From Peristeroidobacter agariperforans (GTDB taxonomy: Bacteria; Pseudomonadota; Gammaproteobacteria; Steroidobacterales; Steroidobacteraceae), in contig NZ_RYFW01000006.1 in NCBI RefSeq assembly GCF_004138335.1, positions 186,001-250,000 on the forward strand: a stretch of 64,000 nucleotides of DNA, given 5' to 3'. How positions within the stretch are numbered: the stretch's first letter is position 1; the number at the start of each line of letters is the position of its first letter. A model generated the notes under the pieces. The model saw only the letters and a program-made list of their open reading frames with translations. It ran no database searches and was not told where the DNA came from. Below are positions 27,086 through 35,508 of this stretch, in pieces. Position numbers and translations under genes: made by a program.

Positions 27086-27718
27086 CTACTTCAACTTATA
27101 TATGAGCTTCTGGCCGCGCTCGGTCTTCGACTCCAGCGCCAGCCACTCCTGCTGCTCCGAATACCACAGATCGATCGACAGCTTCTCGCTGCGCAGCTCA
27201 TAGCGGCGCGCCGGCGTCTTCACGCCGCGCACGACGATGGAGTCCGCCCCCGCGTCCGTGATCTTCACTTTCACGTGCTCGCCATCCTGTGAATTGAGCA
27301 ACTGCGTCTGCTGCAGCATCGCCGGATTCCAGTACGCAAATGTCAGCACGCACTCGCCCAAGCGTTGCGTGCCTTCGAGGGTCTGCACGATGGTCGCGCC
27401 CTCGCGCCGCTGCACGTCGACACGATGTTTCTCGCCGTTGTCATCGGTGGTGGATGACAGCTTGCTCAGGCAATCGCCCTGCCAATGCTCGACGTCCCGA
27501 TGCTCGTAGGTGTAGGCAGTCACGAACAGCAGCTTGACCTTCATGCGCGCCTCACTGATCAGCTCGCGCTGGCCGTCGCGATCGATCAGATCGAAGCGAT
27601 GGGCGCCGATCTCCTTTTCATCGAGGAACACCCGAAAGTCCCAGGTGTGATTGGCCAGCGCGGGCCAGGGCGCTGCCAGCAACGCCGCCAGCAGGCAGCG
27701 GCGGAAAATCTTGCTCAT
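27086..27718 (-). CDS. Exported DUF6134-like protein
   Basis: Start chosen at MSKIFRRCLL (27718; MHRM at 27727 is an alternative), giving about 210 residues with a signal peptide ending near PALA-NHTW. The mature part is beta-rich: WDFRVFLDEKEIGAHRF, VKLLFVTAYTYEHRDVEHWQGDCLSKL, STTDDNGEKHRVDV. This matches an uncharacterised periplasmic family I recall as DUF6134. No enzymatic residues can be assigned. Divergent from the diguanylate cyclase gene, convergent with the dehydrogenase. Confidence 0.7.
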   Translation of the reverse strand: MSKIFRRCLLAALLAAPWPALANHTWDFRVFLDEKEIGAHRFDLIDRDGQRELISEARMKVKLLFVTAYTYEHRDVEHWQGDCLSKLSSTTDDNGEKHRVDVQRREGATIVQTLEGTQRLGECVLTFAYWNPAMLQQTQLLNSQDGEHVKVKITDAGADSIVVRGVKTPARRYELRSEKLSIDLWYSEQQEWLALESKTERGQKLIYKLK

Positions 27719-27875
27719 CCGGTGCATGTCACTCGCAGTCAGGGCCAGCCTGAACGGATGTTCGACGAGCGCGCCGGTTTGGATGTTGGCCATGCTACGA
27801 TGCCCGCCGTTCCAAACGGGGGGAGGCTGGTCCAAATCAGCACCGTTGGGACGTCATCGGGATGGGAGGCAGATC

Positions 27876-29585
27876 GTGCGTGAATGGTTGGCCACGTGGC
27901 TGCTGGCGCTGGGCGCCTGCCTGCTGGCTGTGCCGTCCTTGGGCAGCGCTGCGAACGCGGTCGTCGCCAGCGGCACGAGCCTGCAAATCCAGATGCTCGA
28001 TCCGGCGGCGGGCGATGCCAGCATCGAAACCTTGAGCAGCGGCGCACTCGACCCACGCTTTCATCCATTCGATTTCGCTGCCGCCCGGGAACGAGACGGC
28101 GCATTCTGGCTGCGACTGCGCGCCGAAGAAAATTCCACGCCTGGCTCGGTGCCGACGCTGAACATCAGCAAGGGCCGGCATCTGCAAATACAGGCTTACA
28201 CAGTGGCAGACGGTCGCACTGTGCCACTGCGAACGGCGACTTACCTGCCCGGCTTCCGCGGCATGCACCAGATGGTGCTCGCCCTGCCGGATCGGCTCGT
28301 CGAAGGTCAGCTGCTGTACGTTCGCATCGACCCGCAGGGTCAGGGTTGGGAAGGATTACAGTTCGGCGTCTCCACGCTCGAGCAAACTCTCGCGACCGGC
28401 GCCGAGCACGCACGCATGATCGCCATTGCGTTCGGCGCGCTGCTGGCGATGGCGTTCTCCTCGCTGCTGATCTGGCTGGTGCTCTCCGACCGCCTGCTGC
28501 TGTTCTACGCGACACTGTTCTCGCTGCAGGCGTTATATGTCGCATACCTCTCCGGCCAGGGTTTCGACTGGCCGCTGCTCGAACTGGCTGCGCCGGTCAT
28601 GAGCTACACCTGGAATGTCACGGCAGCGTTGAGCGGCGCGGCTGCGTGCCTGTTCGTACGGGAGATTGCGGAGCTGCGGATCTACTCGCCGAAGGTCTAT
28701 GCAATCTTCGGCTGGATGGCGATTACATTCGTCGTGCTCGCGTTCGCCAACGTCGCTCAGCACATCGGGCTCGGGGGTGTGGTTGCCGCGATCGGCAACC
28801 TGGTGTTCCTTGGATCGGCGGTGTTCACGCTGATCGTGGCCTTCCTGGCCTGGCAGCGAAACAACCGGGCCGCCGGCTGGTTCTTGATCGCCTGGGGACT
28901 GCTGGAAGGCTTTACCATCGCGACGGCGATCCGGCTGCTGGTCACCGATCCCGAGGGCGCCGAAGGGCTGCTGTATTACGGCCTGCCGCTGTCGATGGTC
29001 GCCGCGGCCGTGTTGATTGCGCTGGGCGTCGCCGATCGGCTGCGCGATCAGAGGCTCGCGCTGTCGGATGCGGAAAAGCGTGCGCAGACAGATCCCCTCA
29101 CCGGCGTGCTGAATCGACGCTCACTGGTCGAACGACTCGAGGCGGCGTGTCTGCGCGCTCGTGCGCGAGGGCTGCCCATCGCCCTGTTGTTCATCGACCT
29201 CGACCACTTCAAGGAGATCAACGACACGCGCGGTCACCAGGCCGGCGACGCCTGCCTGCGCGCCGTCATCGGGCCCATCCACGCGGAACTGCGTCAGTCA
29301 GATGTCATCGGTCGCTATGGCGGCGAGGAGTTCGTGGTCATTTTGAGCAGTGCCGACATCGCGGCCGCCGGCCCGATCGCCGAGCGCATCCGCAATCGGG
29401 TCGCCGATGTGCGAGTCGAAGGCTTTGGCGAGCCCATCCGGGTGACGTGTAGCATCGGAGTGGCAACGAGCGACACCCTCGGCGTGTGGGGCGAACACCT
29501 CATCGCCCGCGCGGATGCGGCCGTCTATGACGCAAAAAGGTCAGGTCGGAACCGGGTTCAGATTGCCGGGGCACTGCCCGCCTGA
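27876..29585 (+). CDS. Membrane diguanylate cyclase (7TMR-DISM sensor, GGDEF)
   Basis: Synthesises cyclic di-GMP. The start is GTG at 27876, with GGGAGGC six bases upstream and a signal peptide (REWLATWLLALGACLLAVPS) right after it; 569 residues. A periplasmic 7TMR-DISM extracellular domain (about 30-175) is followed by seven hydrophobic helices (about 185-380), a short linker (ALSDAEKRAQTDPLTGVLNRR) and a C-terminal GGDEF domain. The active site is GGEEF (about 482-486) and the allosteric inhibitory site RxxD is present as RQSD five residues earlier. No EAL domain. An active, product-inhibited cyclase is expected; the ligand is unknown. Confidence 0.92.
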   Translation: MREWLATWLLALGACLLAVPSLGSAANAVVASGTSLQIQMLDPAAGDASIETLSSGALDPRFHPFDFAAARERDGAFWLRLRAEENSTPGSVPTLNISKGRHLQIQAYTVADGRTVPLRTATYLPGFRGMHQMVLALPDRLVEGQLLYVRIDPQGQGWEGLQFGVSTLEQTLATGAEHARMIAIAFGALLAMAFSSLLIWLVLSDRLLLFYATLFSLQALYVAYLSGQGFDWPLLELAAPVMSYTWNVTAALSGAAACLFVREIAELRIYSPKVYAIFGWMAITFVVLAFANVAQHIGLGGVVAAIGNLVFLGSAVFTLIVAFLAWQRNNRAAGWFLIAWGLLEGFTIATAIRLLVTDPEGAEGLLYYGLPLSMVAAAVLIALGVADRLRDQRLALSDAEKRAQTDPLTGVLNRRSLVERLEAACLRARARGLPIALLFIDLDHFKEINDTRGHQAGDACLRAVIGPIHAELRQSDVIGRYGGEEFVVILSSADIAAAGPIAERIRNRVADVRVEGFGEPIRVTCSIGVATSDTLGVWGEHLIARADAAVYDAKRSGRNRVQIAGALPA

Positions 29586-29919
29586 CAGGGGTCCAAGGTA
29601 TTATTCGGACTCATGCGTGGCTCCAGCGCCCCTGACGGGGCGCCGGCACGCAGCCCATGACGAGGAACAATTTTTCAGCCTAAGCCTTGGATTTTTCAGG
29701 GGCAGCCCCACTTCTGGCGGGCGTCCCGCGGCGGCTAAGTTAAATCCGTGCCGGCCGTTTGAGGCGAACTGGCGGCGAATTGAGTGCGAATCTGACCCCC
29801 CATTGAGTCAAATTTCCCGGTGAAACCCGTGTTAGAGGCGGCCCCAGCGGCCGCGTTTTGGCATACAATCCGCGCCCCGAAAAACTCCCGCTAGCTGATC
29901 TGTCCAATTATTGGCCTTA
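29586..29919. other. 334-nt intergenic region with a GC hairpin
   Basis: A 7-bp stem GCGCCCC-TGAC-GGGGCGC (29626-29643) lies 40 nt past the cyclase stop and may mark its transcript end, although no U-tract follows directly. A 9-bp direct repeat ATTTTTCAG occurs twice about 30 nt apart (near 29669-29700). A TACAAT hexamer about 60 nt before the next gene could be a -10 box without an obvious -35. No ORF with coding character was seen. Confidence 0.4.
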
Positions 29920-30714
29920 ATGGCGAGCTACGTTTTGTCTACTCCCCGTAACCAACCCCAGGAAGTGAATGTGGAACAAGCGCAACTTGAGCTGCAGTTG
30001 AAAGTTTGGAAAGAGCTTGCGATCAGCAAGCAGATTTTGATGCGGTCGGCGACCGACGCCTTGAAGCTGGATCCCAACTGCTCTCAGGAAGAACTCAAAG
30101 TAGCGCTTGACGCCGTCATCAAGAAGATTGCCGAGGCCGACTCGAGCGTCGCCACCGCGCGCCAGGAAGCCAAGCAGGCGATCGCCGAGATGGAGAAGAA
30201 GCTGCAGATCGCCGAGAAGGCTCGCGCGATCGCCCTGGCCTCCGCCGAGGAGACCCGCGTCGCTCAGGACAACGCCACGCGCCAGATCGAAATCGAGCGC
30301 GCGAATTTCACCAAAGAAATGGCGCAGATGAAGAGCGTCGTGGCCGAGAAGGACAAGACAGTCAAGGCGATCAATGCCGCGCTGGCCGATACGCCCGAGA
30401 ACGTGGTGAAGAAGCTCAAGGCGCTGCGCAAGGAGAAGCAGGACGAGGCCGATGGCCGCCGTACCGCCGAGGCCAACATGGCCACCCTGCGCAAGGAAAA
30501 GCAGCAGACCGATGAGCAGCTCACCAAGGCGAACGAAAAGACCGCCAAGCTGATCACCGCGTACACCGAGACGCACGCGTTCGCGGGCAAGCTGCACGAG
30601 CAGCTCAAGCCGCTGGTCAAGGATGAGAAGGATCTGCCGGCGCTGCCCGAGCTCGACAAGAGCCTGACCGAAGAAGCCAAGGACGAGCCCAAGGGCAAGA
30701 ACGGCAAGAAGTAA
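29920..30714 (+). CDS. Orphan coiled-coil protein, function unknown
   Basis: ATG at 29920 gives 264 residues. Almost the whole protein is predicted alpha-helical by eye: charged Lys/Glu/Ala/Gln-rich heptads from about residue 20 to 225 (for example AEMEKKLQIAEKARAIALA and KKLKALRKEKQDEADGRRT), then a short Pro-containing tail ending in a basic patch (KGKNGKK). No signal peptide or membrane helix, so likely cytoplasmic. The basic tail could touch nucleic acid or membrane. No family is recognised. It stands alone between two intergenic regions of about 300 nt. Confidence 0.8.
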   Translation: MASYVLSTPRNQPQEVNVEQAQLELQLKVWKELAISKQILMRSATDALKLDPNCSQEELKVALDAVIKKIAEADSSVATARQEAKQAIAEMEKKLQIAEKARAIALASAEETRVAQDNATRQIEIERANFTKEMAQMKSVVAEKDKTVKAINAALADTPENVVKKLKALRKEKQDEADGRRTAEANMATLRKEKQQTDEQLTKANEKTAKLITAYTETHAFAGKLHEQLKPLVKDEKDLPALPELDKSLTEEAKDEPKGKNGKK

Positions 30715-31007
30715 GCTTGCGGAGACGCGTCATTCGAACGGATGGCGCGTGCAAGCAACAGTTGCGACGCGCGGCGACCGATATTGAGACAAAGCCGCGC
30801 ATCGTTCGCTAAGCCCGCGAAATCCCACGCCCGGTACGGCATAACATACGTTATGCGTCGCTGCACCCAGGCGCGCCCCGACAGGGCTTGTCGCGGCGCC
30901 GACAACAATTGTCGCCGTTCTCCTACGGAATACGGATTGTAAAACACACCGCGGCGAGCATATGGTTTGACCTCCGACAACAGCGAACAAGCGGACGGAG
31001 GTTTCTC
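30715..31007. promoter_or_regulatory. Intergenic region with GCATAAC-ATAC-GTTATGC dyad
   Basis: A perfect 7-bp inverted repeat (30839-30856) with a 4-nt spacer lies about 150 nt before the next small gene and looks like an operator. An imperfect GC/CAA dyad near 30747-30775 may end the coiled-coil transcript. No coding ORF is convincing here. Confidence 0.4.
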
Positions 31008-31289
31008 ATGTACGCCACTGTCATTCCCGCGGGAACGCTGACCATCCGAGCCGCTACTGACGACAGCATGAACTGCGAGCTGTGGCTCAACGACGACTTC
31101 GTCGGTTCGTTCCCTTCCGCCGACGCCGCGGCGCAAAGCGTGAGTCATCACAGTAGCGGCTGCGATCTGATCGATGAGAGCGGCGCGGAGCTGCCTCAGA
31201 CCATCGATGCGTGGCAGTGGATCAGCGTGAGCTCGAAAGCCGCCAATCAGCCCGTGTTCTTGATGAAAGGAGCGGCGCCGGCACTTTGA
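31008..31289 (+). CDS. Small hypothetical protein (93 residues)
   Basis: The start is well supported: GGAGG six bases before ATG (31008). The product begins MYATVIPAGTLTIRAATDDS, a short beta-rich domain with NCELWLNDDFVGSFPSADAAAQSV, followed by GCDLIDESGAELPQT and a Trp-containing end. There is no signal peptide or membrane segment. The family is not recognised. Its 3' end overlaps the 3' end of the convergent acetyltransferase gene by 43 nt. Confidence 0.7.
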   Translation: MYATVIPAGTLTIRAATDDSMNCELWLNDDFVGSFPSADAAAQSVSHHSSGCDLIDESGAELPQTIDAWQWISVSSKAANQPVFLMKGAAPAL

Positions 31290-32050
31290 CTAGCTTGATC
31301 GCACTCCTCACAGCCCGCGTCGACGGGATGAAGAAATAACAGCGGGTCCATGGATAAGTATTCGAGCGCGACGCGGACAATATCGCGCGATTTGGCCAGG
31401 CGAGAATACGCCTGCCCTACCCGCCCTTCTATTTGCAGTCCCCGGGCTCGCAACCATTCGTCCGCCAAAGCGAAGCGCACGCAGCAGTGATTGTTCTCGC
31501 CGTAGTCGACCCGCGTCGGCCGGCCATTTTCGAGCACCGTGCAATAGCTCGGCGTCCGATACGGAACACCGGCGATCAGCTCCGCCAGATGCAGCGTGGT
31601 GTTTGCATCGTGCCCCACGCCGAGCAGCAGCACCTGTCCATCCAGGTCGTGCACTCGCCCCACCGGACTTGCCGGGATATGCGGCGGCAGGGGTAACGGA
31701 TCGGCAGTGATGACTGCCGCCTGTGGTCCCTCGGCTGCGAACGCATGGAAGTGATCGCTACGACGCACGCCTGGCCGTCGCCAGAATGTTTGCGCGACGA
31801 CGCCTAGGTCGCGGGCGCTCGGCGTCGTGAGCGCGTCGAAGGGCTCATCATCCAGTTCGGTCCATGACGGCATCACCAAGGTACCGTCGGGACCCAGCAC
31901 GTCGCACAGTGCTTCGATCAATCCCAGCGGCCCACCTTCGACGGGGCGAACCTCGCGGAACGACGTGTGTACGAGTAACACGCCTCCGCGCTTCACGCCG
32001 AGGCGACGCAGCTGTGCCGCGACCTCTGCTCGACTCAAAGCTTCCGTCAC
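31247..32050 (-). CDS. AAC(3)-family N-acetyltransferase-like protein
   Basis: A 267-residue member of the aminoglycoside 3-N-acetyltransferase (antibiotic_NAT) fold. Family landmarks: LLVHTSFREVRPVEGGP near the start, LGPDGTLVMPSW, the RRPGVRRSDHFHAFAA substrate/CoA segment, and LLLGVGHDANTTLHLAE. Many chromosomal members act on unknown amines, so resistance should not be assumed. A four-Cys/His-rich tail (HPVDAGCEECDQ) is notable. The start codon is GTG, 6 nt after the SRPBCC gene, implying coupling. The 3' end overlaps a convergent gene. Confidence 0.85.
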   Translation of the reverse strand: MTEALSRAEVAAQLRRLGVKRGGVLLVHTSFREVRPVEGGPLGLIEALCDVLGPDGTLVMPSWTELDDEPFDALTTPSARDLGVVAQTFWRRPGVRRSDHFHAFAAEGPQAAVITADPLPLPPHIPASPVGRVHDLDGQVLLLGVGHDANTTLHLAELIAGVPYRTPSYCTVLENGRPTRVDYGENNHCCVRFALADEWLRARGLQIEGRVGQAYSRLAKSRDIVRVALEYLSMDPLLFLHPVDAGCEECDQASQSAGAAPFIKNTG

Positions 32051-32056
32051 GGCTTG

Positions 32057-32545
32057 TTACAACGTCGCGACCAGCGCACCCAACTGGTCCGCGCACTGGC
32101 CCCAACCTTCGTGAAAGCCCATTTTTTCGTGGGTCTCGCGATCCGCCGCCGACCAGTGCTGCACGCGAGCGGTGTATTTCGTGCCGCCCTCGTGATCTTC
32201 GAAAGTGACAGTCGCGACCATGAAGGCCTTCTCGGAGGGCTGCCAGGCTTTGACGAAAGCATCGGTGAACACCAGCTTCTCGTTCTTCACCACCTCGAGG
32301 AACACGCCGGGATTCCCAAATTCGTGGCCCTCCGGGCTGCGCATCACCACCAGACTGGTGCCGCCGGGGCGCAGATCGAATTCGACTTTGGCAATGCTCC
32401 ACGGCGCTGGCGCGAACCATTGCTTCACCAGCTCCGGCTCGGTCCAGGCGCGATAGACCTTGGCTCGCGGCGCCTTGAAGGTGCGCGTCAAGATCAGCTC
32501 ACGCTGTTCGATCGGGGTCGGTACCGGGGCAGCAAACTCGGACAT
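32057..32545 (-). CDS. SRPBCC/AHSA1-family protein
   Basis: A 162-residue START-like hydrophobic-pocket protein of the activator-of-Hsp90-ATPase (AHSA1) group. The hallmark sequence is RTFKAPRAKVYRAWTEPELVKQWFAP near residues 20-45, then FDLRPGG, EVVKNEKLVFTDAF and the C-terminal FHEGWGQCADQLGALV. Such proteins bind small ligands, or are stress-related; the specific role is unknown. It is first of a two-gene minus-strand unit with the acetyltransferase. Confidence 0.88.
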   Translation of the reverse strand: MSEFAAPVPTPIEQRELILTRTFKAPRAKVYRAWTEPELVKQWFAPAPWSIAKVEFDLRPGGTSLVVMRSPEGHEFGNPGVFLEVVKNEKLVFTDAFVKAWQPSEKAFMVATVTFEDHEGGTKYTARVQHWSAADRETHEKMGFHEGWGQCADQLGALVATL

Positions 32546-32826
32546 GTCCTTCTCCGTTGGCGGACAAATACAAAATCGTTACGGCCCAAGAACGAGGCCG
32601 GCGCCCAGTATCCGACATTCGCTCGCGGAATTTTGTTTGCGTAGCGAGCGGCGATTGCTCATCCGCACGGCGCTTGGGCAGATCCGTATTTGCCCGAGGG
32701 GGCTTCGAAATTGTGAACTTTCTGCAGAAAAGGCGGCACAGACGCCTTTGGTGCGTATTGTGTCTTACTGCCGAAATCATCTAGCCTTTGTGTTGGCGAT
32801 TTGCACCTCAAGTAAAGGCCAAGCCA

Positions 32827-33429
32827 ATGATGCAGGCACTCGAAGAAAAGCTGAGGTCGTTGCGTCGTAGAGTGCGCCACTGGTTGGAATCAGTCCGAGA
32901 GCCGCCGGCCGACTCTGACTCCACCGCGAACCCCTGCACCGCCAACCGCTCATCCGTCAGTGACTCCGGCACCAGTGCCCGGCTCGCCCACGATCTGGGA
33001 CTGCCCCACGAAGAAGTCAGTCGCATCCTGGACCGTACCGCGGCCGATCTGCGCCAGCTCTCGGAAAGCGATTCCGACGATGTTGACGCCCGCCCCATCA
33101 TCGACCGGGCCGTCAGCGAGCTTGCCAAGCTCGGCTTCGAGTCACGACCCTTCGAGGAGGCGGCGATGGAGCAATTTCTGCGGGAGCTTCCGGAGCGCGA
33201 TTATCAGATCCTCCGGCTGTTCAAACTCGGCGAGAAACACAGCGAGATTGCAGCTCAGCTGGACACGACCGTCGAGGAGGTGCGCAGCTCGCTGGTAAAA
33301 ACCTATGCCGAGCTGCGCATGAGAATGATCGGCTCCACCGACGACGGCGGCGGCGGCGAGCCCTGCGAAGTGCCGCCCTCCATGACTTACACCAAGCCTC
33401 CCAAGCAAACCTCTCTGTACCACTCTTAA
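32827..33429 (+). CDS. Sigma-70 region-4-like helix-turn-helix protein
   Basis: Start set at the first ATG of MMQALEEKLRSLRRR, with AAAGG upstream; about 200 residues. An N-terminal basic helix and Ser/Thr-rich linker are followed by an acidic helical segment (LGLPHEEVSRILDRTAADLRQL). The C-terminal half holds MEQFLRELPERDYQILRLFKL and HSEIAAQLDTTVEEVRSSLVK, the pattern of a sigma-70 region 4 or LuxR-like HTH. Sigma region 2 is absent, so it is not a complete sigma factor. It could be a DNA-binding regulator or a sigma-like accessory factor. No close family recognised. Confidence 0.7.
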   Translation: MMQALEEKLRSLRRRVRHWLESVREPPADSDSTANPCTANRSSVSDSGTSARLAHDLGLPHEEVSRILDRTAADLRQLSESDSDDVDARPIIDRAVSELAKLGFESRPFEEAAMEQFLRELPERDYQILRLFKLGEKHSEIAAQLDTTVEEVRSSLVKTYAELRMRMIGSTDDGGGGEPCEVPPSMTYTKPPKQTSLYHS

Positions 33430-33567
33430 AAGAGCGCACTGCGCATTGGCCGGCACATACGCCGTGCCCGACGTCTCATATTCCGCCCTTCCCTCGATCA
33501 CGCAACGCGGCTGTCATCTTCGACGACTAAGTTACGCGCCCATCCAAGGCGTGAGCTTGAGTGATCG

Positions 33568-35334
33568 ATGCCGATCTCTGCGTCACCGTTCGAACTCACT
33601 GGACCGCTGAAGCGCGTTCCCGCGGTCGGTCCTCTCATTCTCAACGTCGCCGAGCGTGCCCTCGCGTTTCAGCGCTTGGCCAACATCCACCGCCAGCTCG
33701 CCGGACGCAACTTGTCGCCGGCGCAGTTTGCTCGAGAAGCGCTGGAGATATTGCAGGTTCGTTTCGAGCTGGAGCTGGCTCGTCTGGAACAGATTCCGAA
33801 GAACGGCCCGGTCGCGGTGGTCGCGAATCATCCGTACGGCGGCTTGGAAGGGCTGTATCTGATTCATTTGCTGCTCGAGTTGCGCCCGGACAGCAAACTC
33901 ATCGGCAATCAACTGCTGCAGCGAATTCCCGAGCTGCGTGGCGCGATCATCCCCGTCGATGCGTTCGGAGGTTCACGTGCCGCGAAAGCCAACGCTCGCG
34001 GCATGCGTGTCGCGCTCCGGCACGTTCAGGACGGCGGGCTGATCATCCTGTTTCCCGCGGGCGTCGTCTCTCATTTGCACCTATCCAACGGCCGAGTGTG
34101 CGATCCGCCGTGGAACCCGACAGCCGCACGCCTTCTGCGGATGTGCGAATGCCCTGTCGTTCCGATGCACTTCGGTGGCGGCAACAGCTCCATCTTTCAG
34201 ACGCTCGGACTGCTCCATCCGCGCATGCGAACCGTGATGCTGTCACATGAGCTGCTCAACAAGCGCAATCGCATAATCCCGGTCACGGTGGGTCGCCCGA
34301 TCAAGGCCAGCACGCTCGCGGATGAAGCGGATGATGTGGCGCTGGCTCGCTCGTTACGATTGAGCACCTACGCATTGGAAGCTCATCGAACCGTACAGCG
34401 TCGGATCGCTCGCAGCCCGGAGCCGACGGCCGGGCCGGTCGCCGCCGCCTTGCTCGAAGCGGAGATCGCCAATCTGCCTACCGAAAACGTGCTCGCCGCC
34501 ACTCAAAGCACGCAAGTAATGTTCGCTCGTGCCGAGCAGATTCCCTGGACGCTGCGCGAGATCGGCCGGCTCCGTGAGATCGCTTTCCGCGCCGTCGACG
34601 AAGGCACCGGCCGCAGCCGCGATCTCGACAAGTACGACGAGCACTACGTCCACATGTTCTCGTGGGACACGCAGAAGCGCACGATCGTCGGTGCGTACCG
34701 GATTGGCCACGTCGACGAGATTCTGGCGAAGCACGGGCGTCGCGGGCTCTACACGCATTCGTTGTTTGCTTACGGCGCGCCCTTTCTTCGCGCTGTGAGC
34801 AATGCACTGGAGCTCGGACGTTCCTTCATCGTGCCGGAGCACCAGCGCAACTTCGGCGCCCTGCTACTGCTGTGGAAGGGCATCGCTCAATATGTCGTCC
34901 GCCATCCGCGCTATCGCGTGCTGATCGGTCCGGTGAGTATGAGCGCCGAATACCGCCCGCACTCGCAGGCGCTGCTGGTGGACTTCATCAAGCGTCGCTG
35001 CTTCGATCATCAGCTCGCGCAACTGATCAAGCCGCGCCGGCCGTTCCGCCGCACACATTCTCTGGCCGCGCTGAGCGGCGACCTCGCCGGACTCGGCGAC
35101 CTCGACGGCCTGTCGCAACTGATGGAAAAGATCGAGCCCGATGGCAAGGGCGTGCCGGTCCTGCTGCGCCAGTATCTGAAGCTCGGCGCGCGCGTCGTCG
35201 GCTTCAACGTCGATGCCAACTTCAGCCATGTGGTCGACGGCATGATCGTCGTCGATCTCACGCGCGTGGAGCAGCGTGAGCTCTATAAATACATGGGCCG
35301 CGAAGCCGCCGAAACGTTCCTGACCGCCACGTGA
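33568..35334 (+). CDS. Bifunctional acyltransferase, OlsF-like (PlsC + GNAT/OlsB domains)
   Basis: 588 residues in two domains. The N-terminal half (about 60-270) is a PlsC-type glycerolipid acyltransferase with the block NHPYGGLEG (87-95, standing for NHxxxxD) and FPAGVVSHLH. The C-terminal half (about 305-588) resembles the OlsB/hemolysin-type N-acyltransferase GNAT domain (LREIAFRAVDEGTGRSRDLDKYDEHYVHMF). This order matches OlsF proteins, which make phosphorus-free ornithine lipids by N- then O-acylation. The acceptor amino acid is not certain. Monocistronic by position. Confidence 0.82.
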   Translation: MPISASPFELTGPLKRVPAVGPLILNVAERALAFQRLANIHRQLAGRNLSPAQFAREALEILQVRFELELARLEQIPKNGPVAVVANHPYGGLEGLYLIHLLLELRPDSKLIGNQLLQRIPELRGAIIPVDAFGGSRAAKANARGMRVALRHVQDGGLIILFPAGVVSHLHLSNGRVCDPPWNPTAARLLRMCECPVVPMHFGGGNSSIFQTLGLLHPRMRTVMLSHELLNKRNRIIPVTVGRPIKASTLADEADDVALARSLRLSTYALEAHRTVQRRIARSPEPTAGPVAAALLEAEIANLPTENVLAATQSTQVMFARAEQIPWTLREIGRLREIAFRAVDEGTGRSRDLDKYDEHYVHMFSWDTQKRTIVGAYRIGHVDEILAKHGRRGLYTHSLFAYGAPFLRAVSNALELGRSFIVPEHQRNFGALLLLWKGIAQYVVRHPRYRVLIGPVSMSAEYRPHSQALLVDFIKRRCFDHQLAQLIKPRRPFRRTHSLAALSGDLAGLGDLDGLSQLMEKIEPDGKGVPVLLRQYLKLGARVVGFNVDANFSHVVDGMIVVDLTRVEQRELYKYMGREAAETFLTAT

Positions 35335-35392
35335 GTCGCGGCCGGACAATAAGTGACCGCGCATTCAGGGATACTCGCAATTTTCATGATCG

Positions 35393-35412
35393 CCCCGCGC
35401 GAAGTCGCGGGG
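35393..35412 (+). other. Hairpin between acyltransferase and tpsA
   Basis: CCCCGCG-CGAAGT-CGCGGGG forms a 7-bp perfect stem about 58 nt after the acyltransferase stop. A second small stem AAAAGG-CAGT-CCTTTT (35453-35468) lies about 40 nt before tpsA. One may terminate the upstream message, or both may structure the tpsA leader. Confidence 0.4.
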
Positions 35413-35508
35413 ATGTGAGCGGTTCCTCGCCGGCTCATTGCGCACCGCGCTAAAAAGGCAGTCCTTTTGGCCCAGGACACCTGTCGACGACGGCAGGTTG
35501 CGGTGTCG

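Noticed and set aside
31247-32050. Annotating an aminoglycoside resistance gene
   Set aside because: Family membership is clear, but many chromosomal relatives do not confer resistance, and no mobile context is present.
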